Shown here: one piece after another, positions 24,053 to 37,324 of the stretch
How the letters are laid out: every line of letters starts with the position of its first letter
Position numbering within the stretch: position 1 is the first letter of the stretch
Assembly (NCBI RefSeq): GCF_963678635.1
Contig: NC_087064.1
Span: 37,686,706-37,750,705, forward strand
Length of the DNA: 64,000 nucleotides
Direction of reading: 5' to 3'
DNA from: Symsagittifera roscoffensis
Lineage: Eukaryota > Xenacoelomorpha > Acoela > Convolutidae
The notes under the pieces: generated by a model
What the model saw: the letters and a program-made list of their open reading frames with translations, nothing else
What the model was told of the DNA's origin: nothing
Databases searched by the model: none
Program-made: the position numbers and the translations under genes

Positions 24053-24954
24053 TGGGGATCGAATCTTAAGTCCCAGGCTGACCATCCTACAAAAATACCC
24101 TCCCGTAGAACTTCTCATAAGATTTGTTGGTAGTTTCCGCTAACTTGCAATTTTTTCAACTATGAAAAAGTTTGAACTTTGATTTAGTTAGCCACCATTT
24201 TCAGGACTTACTGTAAAGTGACGAACAATAAAGTGGGCTGTTTACCTAAGTACAGCAGTTTAGAATCACCACAAGCAAAATTTTGGCAAGCAGCAACTAG
24301 CTTAAAAAATATCAAAAATTTCCGAAAAGTAAGAAATAAAAAAACGCCAAAAAATTACTTTGAATGTGTTTTTATACTGTAATAAAATTTGAAAATCACT
24401 TTGGGAAACTTTCTCTTTCACTTCAAGTTTATGCAAATGAGAATTTTCAGACAGTGGTTATAATGTATTTCATAATAAAAATTTGTTTGTCATATAGCTG
24501 TGGACGTGTTGCATGTGAGCTTAAGTTATAGACCGACAAAGTTTCTTGAAAAAAGCAAAAAAAATTAGCTCTATGAATTTAGTGGAATTTTGGGTCTACG
24601 GGTTTCAGTTATTGTACTCTGCAACAGCGGAGAACTATGAAACTGGTTGTAAAATTTGTCCACAAAAAAAACGAAAAAAAACATTGACGATGTTTTTGTA
24701 CGAAAAATCACCATCACGCAAATTTCACATGAGAAATTCTTATATTGTAACATTCTAAGAGACTAATATTGGATAAAAGTTTCCGAGTGGGCGTACAACT
24801 CACTATTATAACTGCGCTTTGATTGCTCGTTTTTTACTTTGTAGATTTTATCTAGGGCGCTGAAACTGCTACACGACCCATCATACAGCGCACCAAAAAT
24901 TCTAAATTTTTTTAATTGTTTTTTTTTCACAAAATTTTTTGCAAACCAATTAAA

Positions 24955-25012
24955 AATCAGTCGAAAAATTCAGGACTTTGACCGGATCTACGAGCAGTCT
25001 TGTTTAGTAAGG
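24955..25012 (+). mobile_element. Helentron-like 3' end fragment
   Basis: CAGTCGAAAAATTCAGGACT then CTACGAGCAGTCTTGTT matches the family 3' terminus. Upstream sequence is too decayed to bound. Confidence 0.45.
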
Positions 25013-27116
25013 TTGTAGTTTGTTCAAGTCGTTTTGACGTATGTTAAATTTCTGATGAAATTAATCAAAGAGTTTTTACATCTTGCCACGAGCTCAAAGC
25101 AAAATCAATTTGGTTTAGTTTTTTTTTGTTCAGTTTGGCATTGAAAAATTCTACAAAACCTTTAAAAAAACCACAGTATTGCCTGTTAAGATGAAACTTG
25201 GTTGTACCCTACACAGCGGTTGTTGTCTCGTTTCTAAGAGTTTTTCAAAGCGCTACTTTTTTCAAAGTACTTTTCTTTACGTTTCGCTAAGTCCGATTCG
25301 TTTTTAACGTACTAAATGCCCTACATTTTTGTGAGAAATTCACTTTCAAATTGAAAGCTAGTGGGGTCTAAAACTTCCATTGCTTAATAGAAAAACCGAT
25401 ATTTTAGCTCATAATTTGATGTAAGATCACTAAACTTAACTTGTAGTATACATTAAGTGCTCGTAGTTTTCAATTTTATAATTTAAAAACTTATTTCGTC
25501 ACCATTTATTGCGCTCATTTTTAAAAACAAACCCACCGGTGATGGCTCCTTGGTACACTCAACAAGTGACCATAGCATACAAAGTTTCCGGAAAAAATAT
25601 TCACTCAACAGCCTCTGAACGACCCGTAAACACGAAAAATTCATAATCGACGAAAGAATGAAACACAATTTTTTTTCCAAAAGTTGAAGAAAGCTTGAAA
25701 AAAATGCATTGACTCTGTATTGTGCTAAGTCGGGAAGGGGAAAAGGGAATGGGCTGGGGGCACTACCACCCCTCTTTCAATTCATGTTGCCAAATTTTTT
25801 CATAAATGGTCCACCCTTTGTTATAATTTTACGTTACTATTTTTTGGCTCGCCAGTCCCAAAAGTTTTTTTGAAGCGCCTTCAACTTCAAAATAACTAAT
25901 TTTGAAAGAAGAGCGGGCGCCAAAAATCGCAATTTGTTGGTCAAAAAGTTTCAAAAATGCCTAAAAATCCCTTTTTTGGCCTGTTTTTTGAAAATTTTGC
26001 CTGCGGCGTAGAATATTGTCTTTTTTTTTTACAAAATAGGGTCGCCGCATCCAGTTTCAAGCGCTAAAAATTATTTAGGTTATGATTTTACTACCAATCT
26101 TACTAAAACTGAGAAAGAAACTTGAGTTGAATCATTTAAAAATCTATTAAATCCTAATTTTTCTAAGAATCGAATTGTAATAAATTATAATACAGTTTAA
26201 TAAATTTTAATCGAGTCCTAAAATATTTATTTTTTGATACAATTATAATTGAATATTTTCCACCCTATTTCTAAGTTACATGGTGTGCACAAAAAGTTCA
26301 TTATAAGTGATTAGAATCGATTGTAATCCCTTTTTTGTCCATTTTGTTTTTGACCTTTTCATCTGAACTGCTTATCTTTTATGCATTTTGTAGTCGTTGG
26401 CTTATAATAAAAAGAACAAAATTGCTGTAAGAGTGTAGCAGTTCATAATTTATAAAGTTTTTTTTCTCGGTAAGATTTATTTGATGACACCCATTTTAGG
26501 TTTTTAACCACCAAACTATCAGCACATTGCTTTAGCTTCATTATTTTTTCGAAGAGTTAATTTTCAAGTACCGCGGGAACCTTTCAATCATTTATTCATG
26601 CTCTAATGTGGAAGCTTGACAATGATTAAGCTCAGAGTTCATCTAAAATTCTTGAGTTCTGATATTTTTTAAAAAGTCCGAGCAATATTAACAAACTTCC
26701 CGTTTTGATTTTTTAAACAGTTTTAAAAGTATTTAAATAAAATGAAGTGGGAAATCCAAGGCACCATAACATAATTACAATAGCGGCAGGTTTGTCTTGC
26801 TTTAGGCTTGCTCTCTCAAAAAAATAAAAATTTTGCTGGAGCTGAATAGATAAGATATCTTTAGCTACTGCTGATTCAGATACAAAATTCTTTGTCAACT
26901 TCTCGGCCTTTGGCGCCGACTCATCGTAACTTGTGCCTTCCTGCGCACAAGAAAATGATTCAGATAGTAGTTGGGTTCAAATTGAAAAAACTGCCGGGGC
27001 GTAAGCGGTTCTAGCGAAGGAAACGTTGACTAAGTCACATGAAAATTTTTCTGATACCTGTAATTCAAGGTACTGTACGTAGACATTCTCTTCTCCAATT
27101 CAATTTTGTTTTGACA

Positions 27117-27191
27117 TGTTATTACTGCTCCCAGGAGCTTAAAAGGCAGTCAAAACATTTAGGGTTTTGCCCTGATACGAGTAGTCTTGTT
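27117..27191 (+). mobile_element. Helentron-like 3' end fragment
   Basis: TTATTACTGCTCCCAGGAGC, then AAAAGGCAGTCAAAACATTT and CCCTGATACGAGTAGTCTTG match the last 75 bases of the family. Confidence 0.6.
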
Positions 27192-28440
27192 ATCATTTTA
27201 TTTTCTTTTAATACTTTCATTTGTTAAGACAAAACACTGTTTTTGTGATAAAAAGTAAGTGCTTTAATTTTGCTGTCAAAATTTTGGACCACGAGTTTGA
27301 ACCGTAGTAAAAAGAAAGGGTTCATTTTAATTTTATTCATATGGCGACTTTTTTGGGAGATTTTAGACCCAGACTTTTTACCCAAAGTGTTTGAACCTCG
27401 TTAACCATTTGCTTTCAAAAAAAATGCCAAAAAGTTTTTAAAAAAATAGTCAAAACAGACTTTTTAACAAAATAGAGATCTCTCGACCAAAACGCTTGAA
27501 ATTTTATTCTGTTATAAGCAAATCCAAAAAAACCCAGTGATTAAACTTATTGGGAGCTCCGACAAGCTCAGGTTTACTCCAAGTGGCTGAAAAGATTTTG
27601 ACTTAAATTATACCACACCCGCTATGTCTACTCGAAAACCTTTTTGAAGTTAAAAAAAAACGGCAGCGTCCGTTTCTGATTTAAAGTCATGAGTGGTTTT
27701 TTGCCGTTGCAAGCTCGCTGAATCACGAGCTAGAAAAGCTACGCGCTTCACTCCGTAAACAACTTGTTGTTACTTATGTGGCCATACCCCTTCTAAATTT
27801 TAAACCGAATGTTGTTTACCTCCGTAAAACTAAACAAGGCTACTTTTAATCATTTTTATACTGGCACTCGAAGATTGTGATTTGACGCCACGTCACAAAA
27901 AAAACTCAATTAGTAGGCAGCGCATCATTATTTTCAAATAACTGTCTGAAGATAAAGTTGTGGCCATTTGAAATTGTTTTTGGCTAAATTCAGTACCATC
28001 GTGTACACTCAACGCATCAGACCTGAAAGAGTTTTTGATAAATAAAATAACTAACGTACGCTAATATCCAGTGTTTCCAATTATGTGATATAGTAACGTT
28101 AAGCTAAGGATGCGCGGTTGCAAAATTAGTCCGATGAAAAGAAACTAATTTTTTCAGGATCATTGGCGGATGCGGCGAAAACCTTACAACACTTGTCGAT
28201 AAGACTAAGAAAAAAAGACTAAGTCAGAAGCAGCGTCTCTCTCTCTCTAAAAATGTATTATGCTAGTAATCAATTTGCAGAGTGCTTAACTGAAGTGTAT
28301 AGATCTTTAGCTGAAAATTTTATTCTCGTAATGGTCGTGTAGATTGTTGAATCTGTGTGACAGTGCTTGATTGTTTTTGTTTGTATCAATTTGAAACTTG
28401 ATACGTCACTCAAACTTGAAGCGAAAAGCAGGTTGTAACG

Positions 28441-31400
28441 ATCGTCACATTGAATAAAATTTCAGGGCGAAAAATAAAGAAGCGTTTCGATTCGCGACTT
28501 AGTTTGGAGATTGAGCACCTCAATGTTTATAAATACATTGAAGGAGCCATAGAGAACAAAAGCGAAAGGAAATTGGTGATTATTAATTATAAATTCAAAC
28601 TTTTTGCGTTTTTTCAAATTATCAGACTAGTCAAATGACGGGAAAAGCCACTAATGAAGATAAGATTAGCGAGTAATTGAAGCACTGGCTTGAGCTGGTG
28701 GCGATATGACACGATGAGGAAATACAGAAGCCTACGATCTATGCAGGACTTGGAGAACAAAGAAGGTGCGTTTAATCGCGTTCGGGTAAAAACAGTCAAG
28801 GGAAAGAAGAGTTGATGTTCCTAAAGTTGAGAACGAAAGAGGTCAAAAGACTAAATGAACCAAATGCATTTACAAGACGTACCAGCAGCTAAGAGTCAAA
28901 CAGTGATAGGAAGAAACACAAATCCGAGAGGAGAATCAAAAAAAATTATACAGAAATTAGACTAGCTGAAGCCGAAATGGAAGAAGACTCCGACGAGTTG
29001 ACTTGTTTGCTAGCACGGTAAGCTTTTACTGCGAAACAGCAGATTAACGTGCAGAAATTTTGGGTGAAAATTGGATGCACGATTTTAAATCCAGTAGTAA
29101 CAGTAACTGAGCCGACAGCATACATTTTTGATTGAATACGGTTCAATTTAATGCCCCGATGGTTGTCGTTCCTGTGCGTAACACCCATATAGGCGGTTTA
29201 TCTTCAATAATGATGCATGTGGCTGAAATTGCTCCTAGTCTACCTATATCTCCTATGTAGATTGCTGTCGGCAATGGAAAACAACCCCAGCTAATTTCAT
29301 TTGCGAATCATTGTGTTAGGACTGATCCAGCCACGTCTGCTGTTTTTGAAAATGTTCCAGCACCTTCGTACAAAAATTTACCTCCCAAAAAGTCAGTTGT
29401 TTCGGCAGTACCCTTTTTTATTTATCTCACCTCCTTCAATTAGTTCTGTAATACGAACCTCGCATGGTGGTTTCCTTCAAGTGCAACGCTGAAGCCTGCA
29501 AATTAAAATTTGTTATCGTAAAATGAATCATCGCGCGTATTTAGGGTAGAGAAACGAGTTGCCTCTGAAAAATCTGTATCTCTCACGTACAAAAGAGGCG
29601 GAGCAATCAGTTATTTCACTCCGCCCAGGAGCAAGTGTGTTTGCAAAAGTTGATTGCTTCAGATAACCCTAGCTCATCCATTCATCAGCCATATTCTCGA
29701 ATCCGGCCGTCTCGTGCTTACACCCACCTGTACCGAATTATGTCAGTCCGGCATCCCAATCGATATCTGCTCGAGACTTAGCCAAAGATTTGGCATGGAC
29801 CAGGAAGAATTCCTTGCCCGAATGGGAACATTCGAATTAAAATGATAGTCTGTGGGAATCGCATGAAGGGATAGGTCAGTTTCGCAGTGCTGCTGATTCA
29901 CAATCAACTCTTTCGGATGACGTCAAGCCTTCCAAGCTACCTGAAAACACAGGTAGCTTGGAAGGCTATAATGATAATAGCGGATTTCGTGTAATCGGGT
30001 TGAATGTACAGGGGTAAACCAACGAAGGAAAATGCACAATTCGCAAAGTATTATTACAGTTGCACGTGTTATTTTAAAATTTGTTGTGTGTTTCGATCGC
30101 TGTCATATGAGAATGATCTCAAAAGAACCGCCGTCTTCAACACGGTTTTTAGTTAACTGCCTGCAACATGGGAGAGTCTTTGTCTTAGTATACGATCACG
30201 TGCAATTGGTATAACCTTAGCCTCTTTATTCAACGGCTGGTTGTCAGAAAAGGCCAAAACTCATGAGCGTATGAAAATTTTCCCTGGTAAAACGAAAACC
30301 AACTAATTCTTCAAGGCGAAAAACTACCGTTCAGCAAAATAAGGTTGAATATGTCCCCGCCCGCACTGCGCTTTGAAACATCTGTTATAGGCTTGCAAGC
30401 TCTACAAGGATAACCCGTAATTGCCAAAGGCTAGCAATTTCAATCAACCTGAGTGCCAAGGTACCCAGAAGGTTCTAATGAAGATAGTATTTTCTCTCCT
30501 CGAAAGGAACAATACAAAATCATCTGCGAGAGAAACTAGGCGGAAAAATAACGTCCATCCGCATCCGTGCAGATAATTAAAAGTTTTCAGGTTATTGAGT
30601 TAAGTGTGTCAATTTAGTCAAAAATCAAATACGATAACGCTTTCAATTTGTGTGATTCCACAAGCAATATTTTCTGACCTTTGCAAGCTCTGCTGAAGCT
30701 CTAAACTTGTCATTTTGGTCGGAGACTATGCAAAGTTTCTCCCCAATTTCAATATTTGATCAAAATCTTGTCATGTTTTTAAATTCGATAAACTGCCGAA
30801 TTGCTCAAGTTTTTCTGTAAAATGTCGAAATACGAGCAACTCGAAATTGTGTCCTTAAATTATTAATTCCAAGGGTTAGTTTTAAATAACCGTTTTGGTA
30901 ACATGTGTTTTTTATTCCATTAAATTGATGCGGTTTAGTTTCAAGTGGAAAAGTCTGAGTTTAGTGTGAATGTGAGCTTGTTAAATGTGCAACAATCATC
31001 AACCATTTTTTCTAAAACTTTTTTGATAATAAATAAATTTTGTTTTGGTTCCTAATCATACATAACCTTTGTATCGTCATCAAAAAGACTAATTTGCTGC
31101 TAGTAATAGTTTTACTCAAGCTGACTTTGTTTCGAGTGAAATATCACTGATTAAACATTCAGTTCAACTCATTAAGTGAAGGATGACTTTAATATTGGTT
31201 CTCGAAAGGTTAACCATACTTAGAGCCAATAAAACCGAACAGAATTATTTTGGTATAGTTATTGGGATATTGAAATGGTAAATGGTCATTTTTTTCAGCA
31301 CATACGCCTGTTCGATTATTTTCTTGATAAGGATAGAAAAAGTCCAATTGCTATTGTCTCCGGTAGGATGGGATCTGAGAGGCCTGCTTCTTTCATCGTC

Positions 31401-31769
31401 CGGTTTGTTATAGCTTAGAAAAAGCAATGCCGAAGATGAAGAAATCGTTAGCCAATTTAAGGTGTTTCATGAAATAGACGGTTATAGTACATACAAGTAA
31501 TTTGATGCTCAGTCTGCAGCCAATCAGCGATCTCAGAACATTTTTGAAATTCTGAATGTTAATTTTTAGGGGTGATATGGCCCGATGATTGCATTTCTCT
31601 ACCCAATAAATATTATTCAGCGCTGGATCAGTCCAAGACACTTGAGAAACAGGCTCGATAAAGAAAATGGTTTCAAAAGTAAAACTACTGAGATCCTCAA
31701 AAAAGTCCTCATTAAGGATTATGTCATTCCGGTTAATTTGCTCAATCACTAGCTTCGCTATCCCCGTGA
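28441..31769 (+). other. Probable 5' part of a decayed BEL/Pao element; not assignable in detail
   Basis: Base composition changes near 28.4 kb and short plus-strand open frames follow (28,450-28,638; 29,654-29,845; others), none with a recognised motif. Position directly before a BEL/Pao RT remnant suggests gag and protease. No LTR or zinc knuckle was found, so this is inference. Confidence 0.25.
29926..29967. repeat. Perfect 18-bp hairpin with 6-nt loop
   Basis: Arms AGCCTTCCAAGCTACCTG (29,926-29,943) and its exact complement (29,950-29,967) flank the loop AAAACA. There is no T-run that would make it a bacterial-style terminator, and the setting is eukaryotic. Confidence 0.9.
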
Positions 31770-32440
31770 ATGGAATCTCAGGTGTCATGCAAAGCTCGTC
31801 GGGTTTTAAATGGCGTTTCACTTTTTTACGTTCAACCTTTGATCAAATTATTGCTCGTTGTTCTTCAGGTTGGTGTACGTCTTTGTGGTCATTTCACTTT
31901 GCACTTAATATGGCGCAAGGATGTCACGTTGCATATTTTCGGTGCCAGGGATTTCCCAAATTTTTCGAATTTTGCACCTAAGCAAACATTTAGGGATAAC
32001 GTTGAAAAATTTCCTGAAGCACCTAAAGCAGTGTTTACTAGGTTCTAAAGGGATGATTACGTGAATTCCATTGAAATAAGCAATGATGCAATGGGTTTAA
32101 GCAAAGAGCTGGTGAACTAAATGAAATTGTGAAAATTCCGTCACAACAAGTTCGTTAGTATTGTTCCTGCAATTGAAAAAAATTAAACCCTCAATTGATG
32201 TAACTGCAAAGGTAAAGGACATTGCGAGTGGTAGTGACCATTTGATTTGTCATGTGCTAGGATTAAAGTGGCAACATGTGAGTGAAACTAATGTTGCCAG
32301 TCATGGAGATAACAGTGAGCTCTAAACATCCGTAACGCAACGAAATATTCTCAGTTTTGTTTCATCGGTCCTCGACCCTATTGGTTTGGAGGTTCCCTAT
32401 AGGGTAAAGAACAGCCTGCTACTTAAGAATTTTTTGGCGC
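31770..32440 (+). pseudogene. BEL/Pao reverse transcriptase remnant
   Basis: The frame at 31,770-32,048 reads RRVLNGVSL... and LHIFGARDFPNFSNFAPKQT, then EEK-like VEKFPEAPKAV, which align by eye with the central Pao RT. Directly after a stop comes RDDYVNSIEISNDAMGLSK, the place of the catalytic YMDD (52,940-52,951 in the minus-strand element), here lost to a stop and Arg. A shifted frame at 32,335-32,440 gives RNILSFVSSVLDPIGLEVPY, the conserved segment after the RT core. Inactive. Confidence 0.7.
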
Positions 32441-33223
32441 ATAACTGAGCATCAATGCGTTGATTCTTCAAGAGAAGCGATCCCAAAACAATTGTGATGG
32501 CAATCAAGTTTGTTTGTTTCAGGAGAAATATTCATCACTGGTGCTACTTCAATTTGATCAATATGAGCTCGTCATATTTTTAAATAGTTTACAACAAATG
32601 CTTTGCTGTTTTGTGAATTTGTTTCTTCATGCCCAGATTTTCGAGACTCAAAAAACTGATTTTTCTTTCCTTATTTATATAAGTAAGGTTTTGCTTCTAT
32701 GAAGGCTTGGTCCACGCCGAAGCTGGAAATGCATTTAGCCTTGCTGCATCTCGCTTGAAGGAGAATATACTACACGCACTTCTAAACGTTGTAACTCGCA
32801 CCTCGTTGCGCCACGGTGCTACCAAAACTTCACTTGATCGATGAGTTACGGACTTTTGAGTTACCGAAAAAAAAAACAGTTTTCAAAAATCGTGTCTGAA
32901 AAGAATGCCTGAAAGAAAGCATTTGGGTCAGGCTTTCAAGCTTCCTATTGGGCAATGAACGGCTTTTCAAACCGAATCGGGATGTTTCTTACTAATATCC
33001 TCTGAAAAAACTGCGTGGAAGACACCATAGACATTTCTAACCGCTTTCTCACGATTAATTTGAAGCGGTCACAGCCATGACTTGTTTTTTTTATAAGTGT
33101 AGTTTTGAGAAATTGCTGCAATAAGTTTTTTTTGTTGAGATAATTGCCAAAACACAAGCTCAAAGCTCTTCCCGAAGCCTGTCAATCGAATTACCGCTGC
33201 GTCCGAGTTAGCAAGGGTTAAAG

Positions 33224-33457
33224 ATGATGTTACTTTTGGTTAAATCCGAATCGTTCCCAGTTGATTTCAAACCAGTTCAAACAGGCATACAGGTACACAG
33301 GTTTAAATACATTGACCTTTGCTCCCTGCGAGCGAGCCTTCGTGTAATTGAAAGAAGTTTTTTTTGTTTGCAGAAAATACAAAGCAAGCACATTTTATTC
33401 AATGATGTCAGACCTCCCTGTCGAACGGCTTGGTTACTGTCAATGGCCATTCAGTAA
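33224..33457 (+). pseudogene. BEL/Pao pol fragment before integrase
   Basis: KSESFPVDFKPVQTG near its start matches QSESFPVDVNVAHKK of the minus-strand element, which lies just before the integrase zinc-binding part there. The rest is not recognisable. Confidence 0.4.
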
Positions 33458-33838
33458 CTGTAGAGTGAATATTTTGGGTACATTTCACGTGATTGTTCAC
33501 GGCAGTAGTTAGAAAAGATTGGCGTTTTTTTTCAACTGTGTGGCTAACTGTGCCGTACAGATCGAAGTTGTTCCGTTTATGTTTACCGGCTAATGCACCA
33601 TAGGAATTGACCAATCTGTCGTACGCTTGAATACACCAAGTGTTGTGTAGTTAGACAACTGAACCAATTTCGTTCGTTGGAGTGGAGTAAAATTTATAAC
33701 TTTGAGTAGAATGTTAGAAGAGACAGTCTGTTAGAGTAGAATGTTAGAAGAGCTCCCTCCTTGTTAACCCATAAATGAAATAACTAAAATTAAGCGTCTT
33801 CCGGCGCGCCGCATCTTGGTGGGTCTTAGGAAAAGTTA

Positions 33839-34365
33839 GTGGGCAGTACCAAACCTGTTCTTTACGTAATTTTCGATACTTGCAAGTTAACTGATGATGT
33901 ATTCTCTACCACGTTTTGTTTACTGTTAAATGCCCGTCCAAGAATGCCCGTTGATGCCGATTCAGAGGAGCTTCAAGCGTTAACGCCTGACCATTTGCTC
34001 TTAGGCAAACACGCTGTTTGCTTTCCAACGATTACGCTTGAGTAAAATTCCGACGACCGAAAGCACTATGTGAGAGTACAATCTCAAACAAGGGTTTTTT
34101 GGCTGCGTTGGCTGAAGGAATACGTACCTTTACCTTCCCTGAAAAAGCTCTCAGACTAGCATGCCGATTTAAACTGCCATTTTCGAACCGATGATCTCGT
34201 TTGGATCCTCAATCTCACCAGCCCTCGTGGGCACTTCCTTTTAGGTCGGGTAACTGCGTTGCACTAGGGCAGAGATAAAATCGCTAGTTGATGAACCATC
34301 AGGTTCTTATCGGGCCAACTAGTAAAGCCCCTCGTTAAAATCGCTCCGATGAATAGGAACCTATC
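33839..34365 (+). pseudogene. BEL/Pao integrase end and C-terminal DUF5641-type domain remnant
   Basis: KLTDDVFSTTFCLLLNARPR and LQALTPDHLLLG (33,839-34,042) are hallmark motifs of the Pao integrase C-terminal part. Further on, RTDDLVWILNLTSPRGHFLL and, near 34,330, KPLVKIAPMNR give the C-terminal domain of BEL/Pao pol, interrupted by several stops. It belongs with the RT remnant upstream. A 3' LTR was not identified after 34,365. Confidence 0.7.
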
Positions 34366-35569
34366 GGTAGTAAGTCGAAATATAGTTGCATACACTACAA
34401 GGCAAGACGCTTACACGGTGTGCTCTGGCTGTTTCATTGCAGATTACATTCCCACCTATGTTGTCTCCCTTATAAATTACAAATAAGAGCCAAAAGTGAC
34501 AGAACCTGAAACACACGCCCGTAAGCGTGTTCGAATGCCCCAATTGTTTTGTTTTGTTCAAATGTTAACATCAGTTCATAAAATGGCCTGTGACGACCTT
34601 AATTGACTGATTTCCTTCTGTCAAAACCGTGTCTGGTCAAAAATTTGAAATTGATCACACGCTGAAGGTGATAACACGCGAACGTGATTACACGTTAAAT
34701 TTTTGCGGGCTATGAGGTTTCCTCATTTTAACATTCAAACAGGTTTCGGTTCAAGATGCTTGAGTCAAACTGTAGGGGTAAAAATTCACCATTTTCGTCG
34801 AAGACTGTGATGGTCTATCACTTCCAGGCACCGAATCATTAGTGCTGTAAAACTGAAGTTAGCTTAGCAATTTTTTTTCAAAAAGTTTTTTGTATGGGGA
34901 TCATTGTCGTTATACGCTTGAGCAGAAAGAACATTGAAGGAAACAAAATTCATTGAAATAAACAAAATTAAAAAAGGGGCCCAAAATACAACCAAAAAGT
35001 TCTTAGAGTTAAATGAATCTGGCTCCTTTTTGAAAGAGTTCAACTCACAAGTGACCCAGAGTTAAAGTAAACAGTTCGTGTAACGATGATGTTTGGAGAA
35101 ATCGATCGCTCACGCGTATTTAAAACTGATTCAAAAGGCTTGCTATATGTATATATCCTTTTTTGTTTCTGAAGTATTTTCTGGAGATATTCGTGAAAAT
35201 AAAAATGATGCTTAATTGAATCAATCGAAAATTGCGGCAACCTCATCATTAATATGTAATTTGTGGGAAGTCGTTACTTTTTAAAAATGAATTTTTAATT
35301 CAATTGGCTATTTTAAATTTGAATGCAATTTTTTCAGATTGTCAAAAACAAGATAAGTGAATCGAATTCACTGAGTTGAGTAATTGACAACTAAGTCGAA
35401 ATTGATGCGGCCGATGAACTTTTCTAGGAAACATTTCGTCCTACCTGTAAACTCAGCGAAATGTAGATCGACTATATAGACTGGTTTTTTAGTTCTGTTC
35501 TTGCCGTCGCGTGTGATGTTTCTTCAAATGCATAAGCATTTTTTAGAAATCAAGTTCAAAATTTTGCAG
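34366..35569. other. Intron 1, last part: no recognised feature
   Basis: No motif-bearing open frame. Ends in TTTTGCAG, a good splice acceptor. Confidence 0.45.
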
Positions 35570-36675
35570 CATTGATGGTAAAAATGCAACGAACGCAGAT
35601 ATCACAGTGTCAGATCTGCACAAATCAATAATTATGATAGACGAGCTCTACTTAGAGTCCACTGACAACCTAACTGACCAAGACAAAACATATCTACGAG
35701 CCATTGAAGCTTGTTACCACGCCAAACAATGCTGGATCACTAACCTTATGGCAGGTCAACAAGCACAGCGCAAAAAACTGAACCAGAAAATCATGCTACC
35801 TAATTTCGAAATTAAAACCCTCAATATTTCTTTTCGGAGTGCACATCACATAAGCACTTTCTCGACGAACTTCATACACAAGTCTAAAGGCTTTTCTCGG
35901 ACGAGTGTGAGGGTGCCTGGATGCTTGACATCCTCTCAGACAAAAATTGCCCTGCAAGAAGTGTCTTCAGCTGATGATTTAGTTTTAAATGACAACAAAA
36001 ACACCAGGCAAATTTTCGCTTCAGACAGACGTGCACTCGTATTCAGTGACACACCGGAGCTTTGGCGAAAACGACTTGCTAAGGAATCGTTAGTGAAAAC
36101 TACTGTAGTTTCTCCCCAAACAAATTTCAAAACTGCGCCCTATACTGGATGCGAAGCTTGGTCAGTTATCATTGTAATAGATGTTTTGCCTGATGAAGCT
36201 CGCGACAAGACAACTTTCGGAGTCCTTAATTTGGCTATCACAAGAGCTCAATATGAAGTTTGCATCTTTGCAACGAAATTTGTTTACAAACGAATTCAGA
36301 ACTTTCTAGAAGAAAACGAGGTTTATATGGGGAATCTTCTCATTGATGCTGCCAATCATATTACAATAGACCTCAGTTTTCTGGAACCTTACGAAAAATG
36401 GGACGAAAAAACAAAACAGTTTGTTGTAAAAATGCTCCAAGTTTCAATGGCTAACTCCAACAAGGAACTCTTCGAAACACTTCTGGATCTGTTTCCAGGG
36501 AAAGATGGAAAGAAAAAGCTGCCGATCAAGGAGATGCTTTTCGCCTTTGAAACCTCAAGGACGCCTACTTTTGACCAAGTCATGTCTAAGCGAGTGGGAA
36601 AAGCTTTTGCCCGGGGCATAGTGTACTTAATTGTACGCGAATTGATATGGCCATTCAATATTATTAAAGCTTCGG
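35570..36675 (+). CDS. Exon 2: SF1 helicase C-terminal motifs of the same protein
   Basis: The open frame carries SIIMIDELYLES (Walker B, motif II), then CWITNLMAGQQAQ (motif III position, the usual GDxxQ reduced to AGQQ), LNISFRSAHHIS (motif IV-like), TGCEAWSVIIVIDV (motif V-like) and LNLAITRAQYEVCIF (motif VI with its Arg). This is the order of UvrD-like superfamily 1A helicases, and it supplies what exon 1 lacks after Walker A. The preferred acceptor is TTTTGCAG before 35,570, giving the frame phase 2. Alternatives after 35,598 (phase 1) would fit the best exon 1 donor. The donor after 36,675 is G|GTTAGT, phase 1. Without splicing, the frame stops at 36,680. Intervals between motifs are shorter than in typical UvrD, so helicase activity is uncertain. 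Confidence 0.75.
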
Positions 36676-37324
36676 GTTAGTTATTGTTCCGACCAAGTGA
36701 CGGCCGAGTGCGGATTTTTGATTATGCTTGATTTTAGGTATTTCAAGGAAAGCTTGTGCCGGGTTCAGGTAGAGTATCATATTAAAGCCACAGTTTTCAG
36801 ATCAGCTCACAAAATCTTCTCAGTACGAGAAAAATTGGTCTGAACTTTTTTGTTTTTCGGATTTATTTACAAATATAAATGAGTGAGAGAGTAAATTTTA
36901 GTGAAGTTTAGCTTGCTTTTATCTATGAACAGCTAACTTTATCAAATTTTCTTAAAACTGAACCATTTACGAAATCCTTCTCCCACTACCCATCAAAACC
37001 AAGAAAAAAATTAAACATACTTTTTTGTCTATAAATTGCAGTTTCTGTCCTTCATTTCCACCTCACTATGCCAGCGCAACCTTGGAGAACTTTAAGGATG
37101 GTTGGTCGAAATTGGACCCATAAAATCGAAGGGTAACTCTTGCTTCAAGTATTTGATACGCTTACCTCCCAAAGGGCCCTTTTTTGGTACTACTATACAT
37201 CATCCATTTCTAGCTGATCTACCCTCAACTTTTTCAAAAAGCACCTTTTAAATCAAAATATAATAATTTGCCAAAAAAAAAACTATTTTTAATTTTTGGC
37301 ACCGACAAAAGCTAATAGTCACAC

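Larger units (their letters stand above)
22574..28440. other. Intron 1, first part: no exon recognised, repeat fragments
   Basis: AT-rich. Helentron-like fragments and a hairpin are listed separately. At 25,730-26,050 a decayed segment resembles the inside of the 14.0 kb hAT-type element (GCCTGCGGCGTAGAAT-like, inverted). No open frame shows helicase or ankyrin motifs, but an undetected short exon cannot be excluded. Confidence 0.4.

Noticed and set aside
31408-31821. 137-codon minus-strand open frame
   Set aside because: Overlaps the plus-strand BEL/Pao RT remnant, which has clear motifs; the minus frame has none.
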